Source of the DNA: Leifsonia sp. SCN 70-46
GTDB lineage: Bacteria > Actinomycetota > Actinomycetes > Actinomycetales > Microbacteriaceae
Reading direction: 5' to 3'
NCBI GenBank assembly: GCA_001725325.1
Contig: MEFY01000002.1
Coordinates: 557,559-621,558, forward strand
DNA: 64,000 nt
Within the stretch, counting starts at the first letter, position 1. The number at the start of each line of letters is the position of its first letter. A program made the translations under genes and the position numbers. The notes beneath the pieces are model-generated. The model had not been told where the DNA came from and ran no database searches. It saw only the letters and a program-made list of their open reading frames with translations. Of the stretch, positions 9,020 to 17,212 are shown one piece after another.

Positions 9020-9418
9020 TCACCTTACGGGGAAGTCGTCGGGCAGGGGCAAGCCGGGAACGTCGTGGGCCGTGGCATCCTGGTGGCCGATGCGGCCGCC
9101 CTGCGGGAGGCCCGTCTCGACGAAGAAGCCGCGCAGGGTCTCGTAGACCTCGAGCACGTCGTGCACGTCGCGCGCCCGCGTGAGCACGATGTCGCCGCCC
9201 TGCACGTAGCGCTCGGCGCCGTCGACGAGGATCTTCGCCCTGCCCTCGGAGATGAGCCAGAGCTCGTGGTCGTCGTGGTGGTGGCGCTCGAAGCGCCCGC
9301 CCTCGACGGGGACGGTGAAGCGGCCCGCGGCGCCGATCTCGCACCACTCTGGCCGGTCGCCCGGATGCAGCCAGGAGCCGGGCTCGAGGACGGGCACTAT
9401 GCGGGGACGGGAGGGCAC
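9020..9418 (-). CDS. Single-domain cupin protein
   Basis: 132 aa. The two cupin motifs are visible: GGRFERHHHDDHELWLI, rich in metal-binding His, and YVQGGDIVLTRARDVHDVL. Small cupins of this kind in sugar loci can be sugar isomerases or sensors, but nothing here proves catalysis. It is the first gene of a two-gene operon with the epimerase and has a LacI-type site overlapping its predicted -35 box. Confidence 0.8.
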   Translation of the reverse strand: MPSRPRIVPVLEPGSWLHPGDRPEWCEIGAAGRFTVPVEGGRFERHHHDDHELWLISEGRAKILVDGAERYVQGGDIVLTRARDVHDVLEVYETLRGFFVETGLPQGGRIGHQDATAHDVPGLPLPDDFPVR

Positions 9419-9482
9419 GCAGACACCACTGCAACCCTCCCGTCCTCGTCACGCACCGCGTCGTGCAGGGCGTCCGAGGTCA

Positions 9483-9510
9483 TCATTACGCAGCTTTTGA
9501 AACGAGTCAA
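9483..9510 (-). promoter_or_regulatory. Promoter of the cupin-epimerase operon
   Basis: On the minus strand TTGACT (9510-9505) and TAATGA (9488-9483) are separated by 16 bp. The -35 box is part of the operator at 9497-9510. Confidence 0.5.
9497..9510. promoter_or_regulatory. LacI-type operator, cupin side
   Basis: TTGAAACGAGTCAA, an imperfect palindrome centred on CG, overlaps the predicted -35 element of the leftward cupin promoter. Confidence 0.55.
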
Positions 9511-9553
9511 GTGGTGGCTGGCCTAGCCTTCCCGGGTGGTATAGCATCACCTT

Positions 9554-9567
9554 TTGAAACGTGTCAG
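9554..9567. promoter_or_regulatory. LacI-type operator, rhamnosidase side
   Basis: TTGAAACGTGTCAG lies just behind a TATAGCAT hexamer region (9540-9547) and 35 bp before the rhamnosidase ATG, so it would cover the transcription start of that gene. Confidence 0.6.
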
Positions 9568-9601
9568 ATGGCACGAGGTACCGAGAGGAACGTGCCCGAC
9601 G

Positions 9602-12190
9602 ATGGTCACCCCGGCAGCACCGCGCTTCGAGCACCACCGCGCGGCCCTCGGGGTCGGCGAGCCGGAGCCCCGCCTCTCGTGGAAGACCACAGCCGCCCCC
9701 GGCTGGCGGCAGACGGCCTACGAGGTCGAGACCGAGCGCTCCCGAGGCACCGAGACGAGCGGCCGTATCGAGTCGCGCGACTCGGTGCTCGTGCCGTGGC
9801 CGTTCGCTCCCCTGACATCGCGCGAGGTCGCGACCGTGCGCGTGCGCGTGTGGGGCGACGACGGCGCCTCCGAGTGGAGCGAGTCGGCGACGGTCGAGGC
9901 CGGTCTGCTCTCCTCGTCCGACTGGACGGCGCTGCCCGTGACCGGCGGCTGGCCGGAGGACCCCGAGTCCGACACCCGGCAGCCCCCGCTCGTGCGCCGC
10001 GAGTTCGTCGCGGCGGGCATCCCCGTCGCCGCGCGCCTGTATGCGAGCGCGCACGGCCTGTACTCGATCGAGCTCAACGGCACGCGCGTGGGCGACGACG
10101 AGCTCTCGCCCGGGTGGACCGTCTACGGCGAGCGCCTGCGCTACTACACCTACGACGTCACGCACCTCGTGCGCGAGGGCGCCAACGCGATAGGCGGCTG
10201 GCTCGGTGACGGCTGGTACCGCGGCCGCCTCGGGTGGCGCGGCGGCTTCCGCAACCTGTTCGGGTCGGACGCGTCGCTCATCGCGCAGCTCGAGCTGCGC
10301 TACGCGGACGGCAGCACCCAGACCGTCGCGACCGACGGCTCGTGGACCGCCGCGACGGGGCCCATCGTCGCCTCGGGCATCTACGACGGCGAGACCTACG
10401 ACGCGCGCCTCGAGCGCCGCGGCTGGTCGTCGCAAGGCTTCGACGACTCCGGCTGGACGCCCGTGGCCGTGGGCGTGCGCGATCCCGGCACGTTCGTGGC
10501 GCCCCAGGGCCCTCCCGTGCGCTGCACCGAGGAGGTCGCTCCCATCGCCGTGCTCACGACGCCGTCGGGTCGCCGGGTGGTCGACCTCGGGCAGAACCTG
10601 ACCGGGCGACTGCGCATCCGCGTCGCGGGTTCCGAGGGCGACACCGTGACCATCCGCACCGCCGAGGTCATGCAGGACGGCGAGCTCTACACGCGACCGC
10701 TGCGCGAGGCCAAGTCGACGGACACGTACATCCTCTCGGGCCAGGGCACCGAGGAGTGGGAGCCCCGCTTCACGTTCCACGGCTTCCGATACGCCGAGAT
10801 CGATGGCTGGCCGGGCGACCTCGACGCCGCGGTCGCCGCCGGTGACGTCGTCGCGCGCGTGCTGCACACCGACATGGAGCGCACAGGCTGGTTCGCATCG
10901 TCGAACCCCCTCGTCGACCAGCTGCACGAGAACGTCGTGTGGGGCATGCGCAGTAACTTCGTCGACATCCCCACCGACTGCCCGCAGCGCGACGAGCGCG
11001 TGGGCTGGACGGGCGACATCCAGGTCTTCGCCCCCACGGCCTCGTTCCTCTACGACGTGTCGGGAATGCTCTCCAGCTGGCTCAAGGATGTCGCCGTCGA
11101 GCAGCTCCCCGACGGCACGGTGCCGTGGTATGTGCCCGTCATCCCCGCCCACGAGCGCTGGACGCCGATCCGGCCGGGCGCCGTGTGGGGCGATGTCGCG
11201 GTGCTGACCCCGTGGGTTCTGTACCAGCGCTTCGGAGACGTGGGCGTGCTCGAGGCGCAGTACGAGAGCGCGAAGAAGTGGGTGGACCTCATCGAGCGCC
11301 TCTCGGGCGACGACCACCTGTGGAACACGGGCTTCCAGCTGGGCGACTGGCTCGACCCGACTGCTCCCCCGCACGACCCCATCGACGCGAAGACCGACAA
11401 GTACCTCGTCGCTACCGCGTACGCGGCGTGGTCGACCCAGCACCTCGCGCTCTCTGCCGAGGTGCTCGGCAAGCACGACGACGCCGCGCGGTACTCCGCC
11501 CTCGCCGCGGCGATCCGCGACGCGTTCGCGCGCGAGTACCTCCTGCCCGACGGCACGATGACGAGCGACGGCCAGACCGCGTACTCGCTCGCGCTGCAGT
11601 TCGGCCTCATCCCCGACGAGGAGCGCAGGGATGCCGCCGGCGCCCGCCTCACGCAGCTCGTCGCCGAGGCGCACAACCGCATCGCGACGGGCTTCGCGGG
11701 CGTGAACCTCGTCTCCGACGCCCTCACGCGCGCGGGATCGCTCGACACCGCCTACGACCTCCTGCTCGAGACGGAGTCGCCCTCGTGGCTGTACGCCGTC
11801 ACGCAGGGCGCCACGACGATCTGGGAGCGCTGGGACAGCCTCCTGCCCGACGGCACGGTCAACCCCGGCTCGATGACGTCGTTCAACCACTACGCCCTCG
11901 GCTCCGTCGCGGACTGGCTGCACCGCGTCGTCGCGGGCATCGAGGCCGCGGAGCCCGGCTACCGCACGATCCGCTTCCGGCCGCGCCCGGGAGGCGGGCT
12001 CACGCACGCCTCGGCGACCCACGAGACGCCCTACGGCACGGCGTCCATCGCGTGGGAGCTCGGCGACGACCTCGTCGTGCGCGTCGCGGTCCCCACAGGC
12101 TCCGCGGGCATCGTCGAGCTGCCGGACGGCTCCGCGACCCGCGTCGAGAGCGGCGAGCACGAGTTCAGGGTCGCGCTAGCCGCGCGTTGA
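9602..12190 (+). CDS. GH78 alpha-L-rhamnosidase
   Basis: 862 aa, no signal peptide. The N-terminal signature of bacterial rhamnosidases (ALGVGEPEPRLSWKT, residues 15-29) is followed by carbohydrate-binding beta domains and the (alpha/alpha)6 catalytic domain with the hallmark CPQRDERVGWTGD from residue 460, which carries the catalytic Glu465 candidate. The conserved SFNHYALGSVADWL lies near the C-terminus. It removes terminal alpha-L-rhamnose from plant glycosides. ATG 9602 is chosen because GAGAGGAA precedes it; the in-frame TTG at 9554 lies inside the operator. The last 15 nt overlap the convergent lacI gene. Confidence 0.93.
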   Translation: MVTPAAPRFEHHRAALGVGEPEPRLSWKTTAAPGWRQTAYEVETERSRGTETSGRIESRDSVLVPWPFAPLTSREVATVRVRVWGDDGASEWSESATVEAGLLSSSDWTALPVTGGWPEDPESDTRQPPLVRREFVAAGIPVAARLYASAHGLYSIELNGTRVGDDELSPGWTVYGERLRYYTYDVTHLVREGANAIGGWLGDGWYRGRLGWRGGFRNLFGSDASLIAQLELRYADGSTQTVATDGSWTAATGPIVASGIYDGETYDARLERRGWSSQGFDDSGWTPVAVGVRDPGTFVAPQGPPVRCTEEVAPIAVLTTPSGRRVVDLGQNLTGRLRIRVAGSEGDTVTIRTAEVMQDGELYTRPLREAKSTDTYILSGQGTEEWEPRFTFHGFRYAEIDGWPGDLDAAVAAGDVVARVLHTDMERTGWFASSNPLVDQLHENVVWGMRSNFVDIPTDCPQRDERVGWTGDIQVFAPTASFLYDVSGMLSSWLKDVAVEQLPDGTVPWYVPVIPAHERWTPIRPGAVWGDVAVLTPWVLYQRFGDVGVLEAQYESAKKWVDLIERLSGDDHLWNTGFQLGDWLDPTAPPHDPIDAKTDKYLVATAYAAWSTQHLALSAEVLGKHDDAARYSALAAAIRDAFAREYLLPDGTMTSDGQTAYSLALQFGLIPDEERRDAAGARLTQLVAEAHNRIATGFAGVNLVSDALTRAGSLDTAYDLLLETESPSWLYAVTQGATTIWERWDSLLPDGTVNPGSMTSFNHYALGSVADWLHRVVAGIEAAEPGYRTIRFRPRPGGGLTHASATHETPYGTASIAWELGDDLVVRVAVPTGSAGIVELPDGSATRVESGEHEFRVALAAR

Positions 12191-13183
12191 CGCCCTGACC
12201 ACGAGCTCGGGCTGGAACACGAGCTGGCGCGGGCCCTCCGCGGGCTTGTCCGCCATCTGGCTCACGAGCAGGTCGACGGCGGCGAAGCCGAAACCCTCGT
12301 GCGGAGCGCGCACAGAGGTGAGCGGGATGATGGACGATTCGCCGTACTCGATGTCGTCGTAGCCGACGAGCGCGACATCCTCGGGCACGCGCGTGCCGCT
12401 CGCCACGAGCACCTGCAGGAGGCCGAGAGCGAGCAGGTCGTTGACCGCGAATATCGCGTCCGGGCGCGAGGCGGTCGGGCGGGCGACGAGCGCGCGGGCG
12501 ACCTCGCGTCCGTCGGTGATCGTGCGGTTCGACACGTTGAGCACCTCGAGCGTGACATCCCCGGCCTCGCGCACCGCTGCGGCGGCGCCCTCGAGGCGGT
12601 CGGCGACCTGGCGGATGCCCAGCGGTCCGCCCACGAACGCGACACGCTTGCGGCCGAGCTCGATGAGGTGCTTCATCGCGAGGTAGCCGCCCGCGACGTC
12701 GTCCACCGAGACGGAGGGCTGCGCGTCGGTGAGGGCGCGCTGGCCCACGAGCACCGACGGGATGCCGCGGGCACGGATCTGCGTCAGACGGTCCTCGATC
12801 GGCTCGTGGGAGGCCACGAGCATCCCCTGCACCTGCTGGGCCTCGAACATGTCGAGGTAGGCGTCCTCGCGGGCGCGGCTGCGGTTGGAGTTCGAGATGA
12901 AGACCGCGAGGTTGTGGGTGGCCGCGCGCTGCTCGACGCCCTCGGCGATGGTGGAGAAGAACGGGTTGCTCACGTCGGGCGCGATGTAGGCGATGGTGCC
13001 GGAGCGCCCCAGGCGCAGCTGCCACGCGGCGTTGTTGCGCACGAAGCCGAGCTGGTCGATCGCGGTCTTGATGCGCTCGCGCTTCTCGGGCGAGACGCGA
13101 TCGGGGTGGTTCAGGTAGTGCGAGACCGTGCCGTTAGACACCTCCGCGAGCGCCGCGACCTCACGGATGCCTACCCTTGCCAT
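12176..13183 (-). CDS. LacI-family transcriptional repressor (paralogue 1)
   Basis: 335 aa: N-terminal helix-turn-helix IREVAALAEVSNGTVSHYLN, then a periplasmic-binding-protein-like sensor domain with FVGGPLGIRQVADRLEGA and YDDIEYGESSIIPLTSV. Located at the 3' end of the rhamnosidase gene, it is the most likely regulator of the TTGAAACG-type operators at 335-9567; its recognition helix differs from the other two LacI proteins here. A TACCAT hexamer (13190-13195) sits exactly 6 nt before the ATG, so its mRNA is probably leaderless. No good ribosome site is seen. Confidence 0.92.
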   Translation of the reverse strand: MARVGIREVAALAEVSNGTVSHYLNHPDRVSPEKRERIKTAIDQLGFVRNNAAWQLRLGRSGTIAYIAPDVSNPFFSTIAEGVEQRAATHNLAVFISNSNRSRAREDAYLDMFEAQQVQGMLVASHEPIEDRLTQIRARGIPSVLVGQRALTDAQPSVSVDDVAGGYLAMKHLIELGRKRVAFVGGPLGIRQVADRLEGAAAAVREAGDVTLEVLNVSNRTITDGREVARALVARPTASRPDAIFAVNDLLALGLLQVLVASGTRVPEDVALVGYDDIEYGESSIIPLTSVRAPHEGFGFAAVDLLVSQMADKPAEGPRQLVFQPELVVRASTRG

Positions 13184-13189
13184 GTGCCG

Positions 13190-13195
13190 ATGGTA
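13190..13195 (-). promoter_or_regulatory. -10 element of a leaderless lacI promoter
   Basis: TACCAT on the minus strand, 6 nt before the ATG at 13183, places +1 on the start codon. Confidence 0.45.
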
Positions 13196-13203
13196 TCCGG
13201 TGC

Positions 13204-13962
13204 TCAGCAGTGCTTGTAGACGTACCCGGGTGCGCCGAGCGGCACGAGTCCGCGATCGCGCAGGATCGTGGAGGGCGGGGTCACCGCATCCGCGCACACC
13301 TCGGCGAACGGGCGCCTGAGCTCGTCGGTGTACTCGATGTCGATGACGCGGTCGCCGTACACGTCGGTGAACGTGCCGCACTCGTCGAACTGGTCGCACT
13401 CCTCGACGACGGCGAAGTCGAACCCGACCTCGTCGCGGCCGCGCGCACCCAGCTCCCCCGTGTTCTTCTGGCCCACCGCGAGGCCCGCGGCGTGCGCGTG
13501 CTGGGTGAGCACCATCGCGAAGGCGACGGCGTCGTCGAGGGTGAGCGCGCCGTCCGACCGCGAGTACGAGTCGAGGTTGTCGAACTCCACGGCGTCGAAG
13601 CCCTTCTCGGCGCACGTGTCGATCATCGCGAGGATGCGCTCTGCCGCCCCGTCGACGCGGATGTCGATGATGTTCTCGTCCGGCCAGTTCTCATCGACCA
13701 CGCGCTCGCCCGACCCGTCGCGGAGCACGAGCCCGTCGGACCAGCGCGTGCCGGGCTGCGTCTGGAACCCGTTCACGTAGCAGATCGAGTAGAGCCCCTC
13801 GGCCGGCTGCTCGAGGCTGTCGCGCGTCACGACCGTCACACCCGCAGGCGGCGGATAGGCGCCGCCGAGCTGGTAGTCGGCCACGGCTCCCGCGGGGAAC
13901 GCAGGCGGAGCGGCCGAGCAGCCCGTGAGCAGGAGCATCCCGAGCAGCGCGAGGTGCCTCAT
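13204..13962 (-). CDS. GH114-like (endo-alpha-1,4-polygalactosaminidase family) lipoprotein
   Basis: 252 aa. The lipobox LLTGC puts a lipidated Cys15 after a short hydrophobic segment, so the protein is exported and membrane-anchored. The body shows the GH114/DUF297 barrel: YSICYVNGFQTQPG, then GFDAVEFDNLDSYS with acidic catalytic candidates, and VGQKNTGEL. Characterised members cut galactosaminogalactan-like polymers, but the native substrate here is unknown. It sits between two lacI genes (9 and 20 bp gaps), which is an odd place for a surface hydrolase. TAGGCT at 13969-13974 lies 6 nt upstream of the ATG and suggests its own leaderless transcript. Confidence 0.8.
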   Translation of the reverse strand: MRHLALLGMLLLTGCSAAPPAFPAGAVADYQLGGAYPPPAGVTVVTRDSLEQPAEGLYSICYVNGFQTQPGTRWSDGLVLRDGSGERVVDENWPDENIIDIRVDGAAERILAMIDTCAEKGFDAVEFDNLDSYSRSDGALTLDDAVAFAMVLTQHAHAAGLAVGQKNTGELGARGRDEVGFDFAVVEECDQFDECGTFTDVYGDRVIDIEYTDELRRPFAEVCADAVTPPSTILRDRGLVPLGAPGYVYKHC

Positions 13963-13968
13963 CCCGCG

Positions 13969-13974
13969 AGCCTA
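13969..13974 (-). promoter_or_regulatory. -10 element of the GH114-like gene, inside the end of the upstream lacI gene
   Basis: TAGGCT on the minus strand, 6 nt before the ATG at 13962. The AGG could alternatively serve as a weak ribosome site. Confidence 0.4.
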
Positions 13975-14982
13975 CGGCTGCGTGGATGCCCGCACGACGA
14001 GCTCGGGGCGGAACACGGTCTGGCGGGGGATGAGGGAGGAGTCCTCCGACTCCTCCATGAGCACGCGGAGGGCCGTCTGGCCGATCATGCGGCTCGGCTG
14101 CCGCACCGACGAGAGCGGCACGGCGGCGGCCGCTGCGAACGAGATGTCGTCGAATCCGATGAGGGAGATCTCCGAGGGCACGAGGAGCTTGCCGTCGAGC
14201 TGGAGGGACTGGAGGAGGCCCAGCGCGAGCAGGTCGTTGGCGGCGAAGAGGGCGTCGGGGCGCGCCTGGCGCGGGCGCTCCATGATGCGGCGGCCGGCGA
14301 CCACCCCCTCGTCCACGGTGAGCGCCGTCGTCGTGATGACCTCGATCTCGACGTCGTAGTCGCTGTTGTCGACGGCCACGCGCGCGCCTGCGAGGCGGTC
14401 ACGCACCTGACGGATGTCGAAGGGACCGCCCACGAAGGCGATGCGGCGCCGGCCCGTGTCGATGAGGTGCTGCGCGGCGATCTGCCCGCCCGCGACGCTG
14501 TCGACGGCCACAGAGCTGAAGCGGCCGTCGACGTTGATCCGGTCGACGAGCACGGCGGGGATGTCGCGCTCCTTGAGCTGCTGGAGGCGCTGGTTGATGT
14601 CGCCGTACGGAGAGATGAGCACGCCGCGCACGCGCTGCTCCTCGAACAGGTCGAGGTAGGTGGCCTCGCGGCGCAGGTCCTCATCGGTGTTGCCGACGAG
14701 GATGGCGATGCCGTTCTTCGACGCCTCATCCTCCGCGCCGCGCACGACCTCCGCGAAGAAGGGGTTCTGGCCGTCGAGCACGACGAAGCCGACTGTCGCG
14801 CTCACCCCGGCCCGGAGCCGGCGGGCGGCGTCGTTGCGCACGTATCCGAGCTCGGATATCGCCTTCTGCACGCGCGCTATCGAGTCGGCCGAGACCTCGT
14901 CGGGCTTGTTGAGCACGTTCGAGACCGTGCCAACGGAGACGCCCGCGAGCCGCGCGACATCGCGGATGCTCGTGGTGGGCAT
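13972..14982 (-). CDS. LacI-family transcriptional repressor (paralogue 2)
   Basis: 336 aa with HTH IRDVARLAGVSVGTVSNVLN and a sugar-binding core with RIAFVGGPFDIRQVRDRLAG. Its recognition helix GVSVGTVSN is identical to that of paralogue 3 at 19966, so both may read the same type of operator. ATG 14982 is preceded by GAGGAG; the frame opens further upstream without support. It follows the rhamnose importer operon on the same strand, behind a strong hairpin. Effector probably rhamnose or a derivative (inferred from context). Confidence 0.92.
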   Translation of the reverse strand: MPTTSIRDVARLAGVSVGTVSNVLNKPDEVSADSIARVQKAISELGYVRNDAARRLRAGVSATVGFVVLDGQNPFFAEVVRGAEDEASKNGIAILVGNTDEDLRREATYLDLFEEQRVRGVLISPYGDINQRLQQLKERDIPAVLVDRINVDGRFSSVAVDSVAGGQIAAQHLIDTGRRRIAFVGGPFDIRQVRDRLAGARVAVDNSDYDVEIEVITTTALTVDEGVVAGRRIMERPRQARPDALFAANDLLALGLLQSLQLDGKLLVPSEISLIGFDDISFAAAAAVPLSSVRQPSRMIGQTALRVLMEESEDSSLIPRQTVFRPELVVRASTQP

Positions 14983-15020
14983 GGGTCTCCTCGGCGAGAA
15001 AGTATCGGGGTTGGTCAAGA

Positions 15021-15060
15021 CCGTACAGCCCGGGCGGTGTTGACCGCCCGAGCTGTACGG
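15021..15060 (-). terminator. Terminator-like hairpin downstream of the rhamnose importer operon
   Basis: A 17-bp stem with one mismatch (15021-15037 with 15044-15060) and a 6-nt loop lies 15 bp after the rhaS stop. The T-tract is poor, as is usual in high-GC actinobacteria. Confidence 0.75.
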
Positions 15061-15075
15061 GTGTGCGGGTCTTCC

Positions 15076-16116
15076 CTAGAAGTTGAAGTCCGCGATGTTG
15101 TCCTTGTTGAAGGTGTACGGGTCGCCCAGGAGCACGGTGCCGTCCTTGCCGACGGTGTAGCTGCCGAGGTTTCCAGCGTCGAACTTGTCACCCTCGGCGC
15201 CCGTGATGGTGCCCTCGATGAGCGCCTTCGCGGCGTACGCGGCGAGGTAGCCGAGGTCGGCCGGGTTCCACAGCGCGAACGCCGTGACGGTGCCGTCGTT
15301 GACGTAGTCGCGCATCTGGTTCGGCGTGCCGAGACCGGTCAGCGCGACCTTGCCCTTGAACTCCGAGGTCTGGAGGTAGCGGGCGGCCGCGGAGATGCCG
15401 ACCGTCGTGGGCGAGATGATGCCCTTGAGGTCGGGGTAGGTCTGCAGCAGGGCAGCGGTCTTGTCGAACGACGTCTGGTCGTCGTCGTCGCCGTACACGA
15501 CATCGACGAGCTCGATGTTCGGGTGGTTGGCGGCGAGGTCGGCCTTCATGAGCTCGATCCAGGCGTTCTGGTTGGTGGCGTTCGCCGTGGCGGAGAGGAT
15601 CGCGACCTTGCCCGCGTCACCGATCTGCTCGGCGATGAGGTCGACCTGGATCTTCGCGATGCCCTCGGACTCGGCCTGGTTGATGAAGATGTCGCGGCAG
15701 TCGGGGTTCGTGTCCGCGTCGAACGTCACGATCTTCACTCCGGCGTCGCGCGCCTCGCCGATGGCGTCGCACAGCGCGTCGGGGTCGTTCGCCGAGATGG
15801 CGATCGCGCCCACGCCCTGCTGCGTGAGGGTGTTGATGTAGCTGACCTGGCCGTCGGGCGAACCCGTGGCGGGGCCGACCTCGGCGTACGTGCCGCCGAA
15901 CTCGGCGATGGCGTCAGCGCCGCCCTTGTCCGAGGTGTCGAAGTACGCGTTGCCGAGGTTCTTCGGCAGGAAGGTGATCGAGAGGTTGCCGGCGTCTCCG
16001 CCGCCCTCGCCCGATCCGCCGTCGGCCGCAGCGCAACCGGTGGCGACGAGCGCGACGCTCACCGCGAGGGCGGCGAAGGCGCCGACGCGGGCCTTCTTGG
16101 TGAATCCAAACATCAT
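15076..16116 (-). CDS. rhaS: Rhamnose ABC transporter substrate-binding lipoprotein
   Basis: 346 aa; lipobox ALVATGC gives lipidated Cys28, followed by a Gly/Ser/Asp-rich linker. The mature part is a periplasmic-binding-protein type I fold of the RhaS group, with FLPKNLGNAYFDTS close to the N-terminus and QQGVGAIAISANDPDAL. The ATG is preceded by GGGAG. It is the last gene of a rhaT-P-Q-S-like operon next to the rhamnose catabolic genes, which supports rhamnose as ligand. AI-2/ribose-type ligands would be the alternative for this fold. Confidence 0.85.
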   Translation of the reverse strand: MMFGFTKKARVGAFAALAVSVALVATGCAAADGGSGEGGGDAGNLSITFLPKNLGNAYFDTSDKGGADAIAEFGGTYAEVGPATGSPDGQVSYINTLTQQGVGAIAISANDPDALCDAIGEARDAGVKIVTFDADTNPDCRDIFINQAESEGIAKIQVDLIAEQIGDAGKVAILSATANATNQNAWIELMKADLAANHPNIELVDVVYGDDDDQTSFDKTAALLQTYPDLKGIISPTTVGISAAARYLQTSEFKGKVALTGLGTPNQMRDYVNDGTVTAFALWNPADLGYLAAYAAKALIEGTITGAEGDKFDAGNLGSYTVGKDGTVLLGDPYTFNKDNIADFNF

Positions 16117-16156
16117 TGTTCTCCCTGTAGTTGGTGGGGTGTGTCTTGCAGGAGGC

Positions 16157-17212
16157 CTAGCCCTTGGCTGCGAGGGACTCCGTTTTCCTACCCGGCCGGG
16201 CGCGCTTGGTGCGCAACCAGGCCAGGAAGCTGGTGGCCACCACGGACGCGACGAGCAGCGTCCCCGTGATGATGTTGATGACGTCGGAGGTGACGTTCGC
16301 GAGGCGCAGGGCGCTCGCGAGCACCCCGATGAGCACGGCGCCCGCGATGGGCCCGAGGGTCGAGCCGCGGCCGCCGAATATCGAGACGCCGCCGAGCAGC
16401 ACGGCCGCGATCACCGAGAGCTCGAGTCCCGTCGCGTTGTCGCCGCGCGCGCTCGAGAAGCGCAGCGTGTAGAAGATGCCGGCGAGCGCCGAGACGAAGC
16501 CGCTCAGCATGAAGAGGATGAACTTGGTGCGCTCGACCCGGATTCCGGAGAAGCGCGCGCCCTCGGGGCTCAGGCCGATCGCGAAGATGCCGCGGCCGAA
16601 CGGGGTCAGGTGCAGGATGACGCCGAAGACGATCGCGAGCACGACGATCACGACGACGATGCTCGGAACCGCGGTGCCGGGGATCTTCGACTTCGCGAGG
16701 TCGGTCCAGAACTCCGTGAACTTGGTCACGGCCGTCGTGCCGAGCAGGCCCACGGCGAGGCCGCGGTAGAGGGCTAGCGTGCCGATCGTCACGGCGAGGG
16801 AGGGCAGACCCACGATGGTGATGAGGAACCCGTTGACGGCGCCGGCGACCACTCCCACGAGCAGAGCCACCGCCCCCGCAGCCTCGATGGGCATGCCGCC
16901 CTGGTGCAGCACCCCGAGCGTGACGCTCGAGAGCCCCACGATGCTCGCGACCGAGAGGTCGATCTCGCCCGTGATGATGATGAGCGTCATGGGCAGCGCG
17001 ATGAGGAGGATCGTCGCGATGTCGAGGAAGAGGTACGTCACCGTGATGGGCTTCGCGAACGCGCGCACCGAGATGCTCGCGACGAGGATGACGAGCAGCG
17101 TGCCACCGATCACCGCGGCCTCCCGCGAGAGCAGGATGCGCCGCCACAGCGGCTGGCTGTGGTCCTTGTAGGTGCGCGTCGCGGGTGCGAGCGCCTGGAG
17201 GAAGTTCGTCAC
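16157..17212 (-). CDS. rhaQ: Rhamnose-type ABC transporter permease (second)
   Basis: 351 aa, about ten hydrophobic segments, RbsC/AraH family (BPD_transp_2). Conserved stretches ITGEIDLSVASIVGLSSV, TIGTLALYRGLAVGLLG and AVLLGGVSIFGGRGS are typical of class-II sugar permeases. The GTG at 17212 overlaps the preceding stop as GTGA, and GAGGGA lies upstream. It pairs with the permease at 17209-18210. Which of the two is RhaP or RhaQ is assigned only by order. Confidence 0.82.
   Translation of the reverse strand: MTNFLQALAPATRTYKDHSQPLWRRILLSREAAVIGGTLLVILVASISVRAFAKPITVTYLFLDIATILLIALPMTLIIITGEIDLSVASIVGLSSVTLGVLHQGGMPIEAAGAVALLVGVVAGAVNGFLITIVGLPSLAVTIGTLALYRGLAVGLLGTTAVTKFTEFWTDLAKSKIPGTAVPSIVVVIVVLAIVFGVILHLTPFGRGIFAIGLSPEGARFSGIRVERTKFILFMLSGFVSALAGIFYTLRFSSARGDNATGLELSVIAAVLLGGVSIFGGRGSTLGPIAGAVLIGVLASALRLANVTSDVINIITGTLLVASVVATSFLAWLRTKRARPGRKTESLAAKG

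Noticed and set aside
9554..9601. Upstream TTG start giving the rhamnosidase 16 more residues
   Set aside because: The TTG lies inside the operator and the extra residues are not part of the family; ATG 9602 has a GAGAGGAA site.
13177..16269. Very long open frame on the plus strand, antisense to lacI, the GH114-like gene and rhaS
   Set aside because: It is a by-product of high third-position GC; its translation is Arg/Gly/Asp-rich with no family match, whereas the opposite strand carries recognisable proteins. The same applies to long frames antisense to the rhamnosidase (9449-12160), putA (53080-55935) and the importer ATPase (18201-19751).
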